DNA of 64,000 nt, from the NCBI GenBank assembly GCA_035079385.1, contig JAVHKY010000046.1, forward strand, positions 682,001-746,000. Reading direction: 5' to 3'. Made by a program: the position numbers and the translations under genes. Origin of the DNA: Aspidiotus rigidus (Eukaryota; Arthropoda; Insecta; Hemiptera; Diaspididae). Every line of letters starts with the position of its first letter. Position 1 is the first letter of the stretch. Below are positions 58,768 through 64,000 of this stretch, in pieces. The notes under the pieces are model-generated. The model was not told the origin of the DNA and did not search any database. It saw nothing but the letters and a program-made list of their open reading frames with translations.

Positions 58768-58793
58768 ATACTTATCCTCAGCCGGGGGAGTAA

Positions 58794-58981
58794 TGTTAGG
58801 AGAAAATGTACACATTCTAACTTGTCTTATCTTGAGTAGTATTATCTCGCTATCGCGTCGCATATCGTCGGTTCGACGTATCTTTTCTTTTCAGTCAGTT
58901 ATCAAGTGTGTTTGCTAAAAGTATCTTGTAACTATCTGTTCATCGTTCGTATGTAAATCGTATATAAAAAATAAAAATTAC
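58794..58981 (+). repeat. Putative BEL/Pao 3' LTR
   Basis: The purine run GCCGGGGGAGTAA precedes TGTTAGGAGAAAATG, the expected polypurine-tract/LTR junction 27 bp after the pol stop. An AT-rich stretch with AATAAA-like signals ends at ATTACA (58981), taken as the LTR end. No second LTR is in the window, so the right boundary is a guess. Confidence 0.4.
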
Positions 58982-60010
58982 ATCATGAAGTGAAACAAAA
59001 TAAAAGGATGAGAAATTTATTGCATTAAAATAAGACGTTATTTCTTTTTGGTCTCCGACATAAATTCTTCCACGCCAACATATTTCAAGTCTTTGATATT
59101 TCCAGTACAAAATAATTAAGTTTTGAGCATGAAGAAAATAATTTACCAACAGTAACTCCAATGAAGAAAATTACAACTGCTGAAGCCCTTATGCAGCCAC
59201 AGAAAGAACCCCTCCACTACACTGCGTCAAGCTCACTTGTAAGTACTTCTCGAGCTTTCACCTACAATAATTGCTCAACGCTACTTTCAACTATCATAAC
59301 ATTGAGAATCATAGAAATACAGTGCTGATACCTAAAACTATAGGATGCTCGTTCACCAAGAGTATAGGACTCATTACTCAAGTGCTGTAGGAAACGTTCA
59401 CCAAAAAGTATGGGACTCATTACCAAAGTGTGTAGTATTGATACTCGCTCATTGTATAGGACTGACTACTATATAAATAGACGCTTTCTTACTAAATGGA
59501 AGAGTTTTCATTGCTGAGTTTCTAACGGTATTCATTAATAACTTACGAAGTGATGTCACCTAAAATGGATATTCATCTCTCCTCATTTTTCTTGTACTCA
59601 ATACCAATTGAAGACGCTGCTGATTATCAATGTATATGGTATACATTAGTCACATTTTTTGTCAACGATTACTAAAAACAGCGACTGACCTCAGTTTACT
59701 CAAGTATTTTAGGAACGAGTAATCAAATATTTCTATGAGTGTACCTCTTCCTGAACCAAAAGATCGAAGTGAGTAAACGCATGTGAAGCAAATTCTCACG
59801 TTAATTCCCTTGTATAGAGATATACTGTTAATTTATTATTTTGAAAACGTGAATGAGGAGTAAAGGTCTTATCTGACATGGCGGAAAATTATCCAACCTC
59901 CAATGGTTTTGTAAATATAACAATACCATACAGTACTCTACAAGTTCGAGGAGAAAGTATTCGGCCGCGTGCATCCGTAAGTAGTCAACGTTCGTGCAGA
60001 CATTCTTGAA

Positions 60011-60113
60011 AGAAGAAGAAGAAGAAGAAGAAGAAGAAGAAGAAGAAGAAGAAGAAGAAGAAGAAGAAGAAGAAGAAGAAGAAGAAGAAGAAGAAGAAGA
60101 AGAAGAAGAAGAA
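60011..60113. repeat. (AAG)n microsatellite
   Basis: About 34 uninterrupted AGA/AAG triplets, followed by A-rich degenerate sequence to ~60147. Confidence 0.97.
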
Positions 60114-60477
60114 GATGAAAAAAGAAAAAGAAAGAAAATAAAAAGTAAACATCACGCTCATCTAGCGTAGGTACCGTGTCTACTATAGACTATACCAGCG
60201 ATACTCGTATCCAGTAATCAGTGTGGTCGGTTAGTAGGGTACTTTCTCTTTCTTCGAACAGTTCTACAACCTCACGTTCATGACTCCGTAAATGAAGGCG
60301 AATACCAGGGCCACGACGACGAAAATTTCTCAAGGTAGCCCTAACTGTGGCCGGAATTATTCTTGTCATTTCACGGCTAAGCGTTCAAGGCACTCGCATT
60401 ATGTAACCGCGTTAAAATACGTATTTACGTAAACTAAGTAAGTAAGTTATCTTTCTGCTAAGGGCAGTTGTATACCA
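60114..60477. other. No gene recognised
   Basis: AT-rich, no element end or coding support. Confidence 0.35.
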
Positions 60478-60861
60478 AAATACCTGTTTTATGGGGGACT
60501 TTTTGAGAAATTTGCCGTGCGCCGTCCGCCGTCCAGCAAAAAACTTGGAAAAATGTCGACTCTCGAGCCCTATTATGATAAGAGAGGGACTTAGAAAACT
60601 TCCGACTCTCGAGTTATATAATTATGATAAGAGGGGGACTTGAAAAAATGTCGACTCTCAAGCTATACACATGAAAGGGACTTGGAAAAATTTCAACTGA
60701 TAGCTCGAGATTCGAGAAAAATTTAGACTCTCAAACTATATTATATGTACTAGGCTTATAGTAGGTCTAGGCCTTCTTTATACTAGCTTTATCTAGGTCC
60801 AGGATTCCTTGAATTTTCAATAGGTACCAAATCCCATTTGACTCATAAAACAGGTTCCCTG
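60478..60861. mobile_element. Non-autonomous TIR element, copy D
   Basis: Left ACCTGTTTTATGGGGG (outer bases decayed) and right ATAAAACAGGTTCCCTG. Three ~50-bp gactct(c)(g/a)agc..tatgat(a)agag(g)ggactt units are followed by the inverse of copy C. The flank after the right end (cgttcctcgttt) is what the 27.4/29.8-kb PLE target shows. Confidence 0.6.
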
Positions 60862-60869
60862 CGTTCCTC

Positions 60870-61430
60870 GTTTAAGTTCATTAAGAAAGCCGTTGTTTTT
60901 TAAACTTAGTTTTTATCTAACTAATATTGATGCAACTTGCACCAACCCGATTGAACTTAGTTTAAACCCGCCAATTTGTAGTTGAACCAAGTTTAATTTC
61001 ACTACCCGATTTTGGCCAGTAAAGTTAAACGAAGTTCAGGAATTTGAACTGAGTTTAAATATTTAGTACAGCTTACCTTGAGTATTTTTTCTCAATACCT
61101 AATATGTCTTAAAGTAAGTACCATTTTATTCACAGCTAACGATCTTCACAATCATTTTTGAGAAAAGAATCCCCGTCATACTTTGATTGATAGTTCTTTC
61201 AGCTTGGGTTGAGTATGAAGCGTAAAAAAATCATCTTCTTGTAACGTGGTTGTTTACTTTTTTTCTTCTAAAATCAACTAGATGGCCCACTCAATTTCAA
61301 AATCATTGGAAAAAAATTGATTTTTTACTGTGCGTTAAAGAACACAATTTCAAACATAGGTACTACCTCACTTCGTGGCTGATTTTGCTGATAATTGGAA
61401 ACGTTTTTCCGTGATAAACAAAAATTACAG
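60870..61430. other. No gene recognised
   Basis: Includes a run of AACTTAGTTTAAACC variants (60900-61065: aacttagttt, agtttaaac, aagtttaatt, gagtttaaat), a short degenerate iteration. No coding support. Confidence 0.4.
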
Positions 61431-61490
61431 TATAGTATAATAAAAACGGCTTTGCTATCACTTATGGTTTATTTGCATGAAGGAACAGAC

Positions 61491-61520
61491 ACGTTTCGCT
61501 ACCATCAGTAGCATCTTCAG
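61491..61520 (-). ncRNA. Hammerhead-ribozyme-like motif
   Basis: Minus strand: CTGAAGA, stem GCTACT/GGTAGC around a GAT loop, then GAAACGTG. Close to the 57487 copy. Confidence 0.45.
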
Positions 61521-61565
61521 ACTGAATTAAAATACGATGTATCATACAAAGAAAAACTAGAAAAA

Positions 61566-61745
61566 AAGATAAGACCGAGAATGAGTCAGTGACGAATGAC
61601 CTCGACATATTATCAGTATCTGTCTTCAAATTTACATTCTTCTTGTACTTAATAATATTTATCACTTCCAAGATTTTCCTCTTCTGGTTGTTTGACTCAA
61701 AACCTAGAATAGAAGCTTCTTTAAACTTAAAAGTATGACCACGTG
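61566..61745 (-). pseudogene. PLE C-terminal fragment after GIY-YIG
   Basis: Minus strand: FKFKEASILGFESNNQKRKILEVINIIKYKKNVNLKTDTDN. This is the region after the nuclease core, comparable to ILGYEKNDKKRKISESIKI...VNFKADS in the 27-29 kb PLE, so it is the same broad subfamily. No GIY or RT motif is left. Confidence 0.55.
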
Positions 61746-62338
61746 TACACTGAGGTCATTCGTCACTGACTCATCCTCGGTCTTATCTTTGTTTTTCTTT
61801 GTACGATACATCGTATTTTAATTCAGTCTGAAGATTTTGCTGATAACCCCCTCGGGGGGGGGGAAGCTCAAATCCCATAGAATGTACTAAAAATTTGTGC
61901 CTTTTTTCACTATTTCTTCACTATCCCTTGATAGTTTTTATCATGTATTTTCAAGTTGATCAAAAATTGTTTCATCAGTCTCCGTGAACGTAAAGCGGTA
62001 ATTTCTGATATGTAATAAAATATGCGCACTCAGCGACCTTCGATTAGGATTTACGCGAGAGAATGTCAAAAAACACATATTTCTCCATAATTCACCATTT
62101 TTATGTGATAAAACGGCATTACGATGAATAATTTCACTTTTATTTTACTCTTTCATTGGTCCGCATGAGTGATTTTTGCATTTTTTCATGTCCATATCCG
62201 TTTTTTTTTCTTTCTTTTTTTTCTTTCTTCATGATGCTAACTTCTGTGTTTCTACTTTTCCATGCCGAATTACAAATGCTTAGGGCCGAAAAGCCGTTCT
62301 TTCAATGGCCGCGTTCGGGCATTTCTCAAGCGATGCTC

Positions 62339-62694
62339 ATTGGGATGTTAACCTATGTTTGGTAGCGCTAGAATCGCCTTCCTCTCTCGCCGCACTCGCT
62401 TGAATTTCTGGGTGACGATTTTACGTTCAATGTATTTGGCCATAAGAAACGAGATTTTCAATTAGTCGTAGATGACTCAATACTTCACTATTAAAATTAC
62501 TTCTTTCAGTTATCGATTCTCTTGAAGTGTTTAAACGATTTATAGGATATAATTTTTTGATATTACGAATTGTAATAATTTAAATCGTATTTGAAAATTG
62601 CAAATTCCCCATCATGAAGCATGGTACGTTAAAATTATCCCCCACATGTTCGAGCACGGTTACCAACTTACGCAACTTGGGTTAACATCCCAAT
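62339..62694. mobile_element. ATTGGGATGTTAACC MITE, copy 2
   Basis: Same perfect TIRs as 55517-55878; 356 bp. TGCTC at 62334-62338 and 62695-62699 gives a 5-bp target duplication. The short length difference is a few small indels. Non-coding. Confidence 0.8.
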
Positions 62695-62744
62695 TGCTCA
62701 TATCATATTTTTGAAGATTTTCCCGACTGGTGCTTATTCAGACC

Positions 62745-63274
62745 GACCATCCGCTAGGAGCGATACAATCCGTAAAACTGAAAACGGAATCAGGGCAATT
62801 GCAAAGATTCCTTTCCATCCCACAAAATTTCTGATCCTGTACTTACCCCTGCTTCTGACCTTAAAAACTATTACCGATACTTGACTCCTCGCATGACTTT
62901 TTGAAAAATCAGCATTCAAACAAAGTTAGAACAATCGACAATAAAGCAGTCCCTTTGACTTCTTCCAATCAAAGTAACCGTCATACAGAAATTATTCTCT
63001 CCCGCCTCAAAATTGGTCACACACGTCCTACCCATTCCTATCGTTTTTTAGGAATGTTCTCTACTACTTTCCTCTTGTCAATACTGCCAATATGATAATA
63101 TATCTGTTTGTCATCTCTTCTCATACCCCGCCCTTAGAAATATCCGACTCTCAAACTCCGTTTCTCCACATTTACGACCCGCTCTTTGTAACAATTCGAA
63201 TACTCGTACGGTCACAAATTCTCTTCACTATCTGCCTTTCGCTTATTTTCACGCCCTACTGTATTTAAATTCCT

Positions 63275-63307
<33 letters not shown>
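62745..63307 (+). pseudogene. Non-LTR 3' end, copy 3, with poly(A) tail
   Basis: 5'-truncated copy of the 3-6 kb element. HTEIILSRLKIGHTRPTHSYRFL (~62970-63050) then, after a shift, SCQYCQY...H, the terminal knuckle; coding ends with a TAA (63268) just before a 31-A tail at 63277-63307. Upstream stops show decay. The tail marks the true 3' end of the family. Confidence 0.7.
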
Positions 63308-63309
<2 letters not shown>

Positions 63310-64000
63310 TAAGGAAAAGAAAAGTAGGTGCAGGAAGAAATGACGGGAAAGCTTTATTTTCCAAAAAAAGTCGTAAGCTCTCCCCCCGTAAATCATCCTG
63401 TAGATCTGCACCTCGTTATTTTCTTATTATACAGATGTATTACAGTGGGTACTGTACTAATTCTTACCAGAATTATCAGCCAAATGGTATTTTAGCTATC
63501 CAGTTCTCAAATTTTATAATATCGATAAGTTACAGATCCCAGAAACTGCTTTGACTTCTTTGTGTTTAACGCTATATTCGATACTTTCACATACATCTCT
63601 AAATTTACCTTCTAACGCTATAGCTCATCATTTGCGATCTCGATCTCTCTTATTTTGTTTGAACGAATTTCGTTTTCCTGTTCGAACCTTCGTATGAAGA
63701 TGTTTCATATCAATTTGACTCTTTTTATAATTACAGTAGGTGTATTCGATTATGTTTTGAATAACTAAACTCACTCGTTATTTTTTTCACATCGGCACTT
63801 AATTCTTATTCCATTGTAGATTGTTAAGCCATTCTGTTTCCTATCAGTTACCTAAGCTAAAATGTTGATAGTACGTAAAATCGAGAAAGTAGCGTCGGCG
63901 TACGAAAGTCTTGATATTTTTTCGCGGAAATTAGTGAATTATCAATACATGTCCCGTAAACCGCTTGAAATTTAGGCGGCCGTCAATGGATCAAGTTTTC
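63308..64000. other. No gene; dispersed repeat at the end
   Basis: 63890-64000 matches the 6520-7110 repeat family (ACGAAAGTC, GTAAACCGCT(T)GAAA, GGCGGCCGTC). Nothing else is recognised. Confidence 0.4.

Larger units (their letters stand above)
57007..59743. mobile_element. Degenerate TACTCATTACC-repeat element around a BEL fragment
   Basis: TACACTCATAGAAAT at 57007 is inverted at 59730-59743, with weaker homology ~55 bp inward. Both flanks (57020-57860 and 59320-59740) are filled with variants of a ~15-bp motif (TACTCATTACCAAAG, TAGGACTCATTAC, GTACTGATTCC). The middle contains a PLE-end fragment and the BEL/Pao 3' part. Family unknown. Confidence 0.4.
61434..61835. mobile_element. Inverted PLE remnant
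   Basis: A minus-strand arm and a plus-strand arm share ~85 bp (61523-61606 against 61755-61833: gaggtcattcgtcactgactca...cgatgtat...ttaattcagtctgaaga) in opposite orientation. The 148 bp between belongs to the longer minus copy. The right arm stops within its hammerhead-like motif. Confidence 0.6.

Noticed and set aside
62156..62365. 69-codon plus-strand ORF
   Set aside because: Its second half runs into the 62339 MITE and the first half is a Phe/Ser run from T-rich DNA.

Overview
This window is eukaryotic, AT-rich nuclear DNA made almost entirely of transposable elements and their debris. There is no bacterial or viral gene layout and no convincing complete host gene. The mix of families (Penelope-like elements, K02A2.6-type gypsy, BEL/Pao, Tigger/pogo, hAT and KRBA2/Ginger-like DNA transposons, non-LTR 3' ends) together with long AC/AG and AAG microsatellites fits an arthropod, most likely an insect. 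A hemipteran is a guess from general composition only.

Layout. 1-2.3 kb: unassigned. 2.3-6.4 kb: two direct copies of a decayed non-LTR 3' half (RNase H and a terminal zinc knuckle), the second one interrupted. 6.4-7.1 kb: degenerate repeat units, into which a 2.1-kb palindromic Penelope-like element (PLE) inserted at 7.1-9.2 kb. 9.6-10.9 kb: a tandem pair of non-autonomous elements carrying TGACGTCA clusters. 11.4-11.9 kb: a Tigger-type MITE. 13.1-16.6 kb: two more inverted PLE insertions. 17.5-17.8 kb: an (AC)n(AG)n tract. 20.2-21.0 kb: a deleted Tigger element. 21.6-22.1 kb (minus): an open exon-like segment with good splice signals. 22-27 kb: repeats and MITEs. 27.4-29.8 kb: a nearly complete but frameshifted PLE.

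30.6-46.8 kb is a nest built on gypsy-type LTR elements: an LTR, a primer-site-like sequence, gag and a protease remnant; a PLE inserted inside the gag zinc knuckle; another LTR/gag; then a pol with RT, RNase H and a catalytically dead integrase that is itself split by a non-LTR insertion. 47.5-49.5 kb is a Tigger transposon with matching TIRs, TA target duplication and a single open transposase frame, the best candidate for a recently functional gene here. 50.3-52.7 kb holds two further TIR elements, one with a KRBA2-like Cys-rich transposase tail. 53.7-55.9 kb is an LTR invaded by a pogo-like element that was invaded by a MITE. 57-59.7 kb is a degenerate short-motif repeat field around a BEL/Pao 3' end. 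60-64 kb holds an AAG microsatellite, another inverted PLE remnant, a second copy of the 55.5-kb MITE, and a third non-LTR 3' end with a poly(A) tail.

The main theme is the PLEs. At five loci two copies are joined through their 5' (truncated) ends, and the sixth has an inverted 3' end in front of a nearly full coding region. Four insertions have recognisable 11-12 bp direct target duplications (one with a mismatch). Hammerhead-ribozyme-like motifs occur in the terminal repeats, usually in mirrored pairs. All functions are read from translated motifs by eye; no database search was run.
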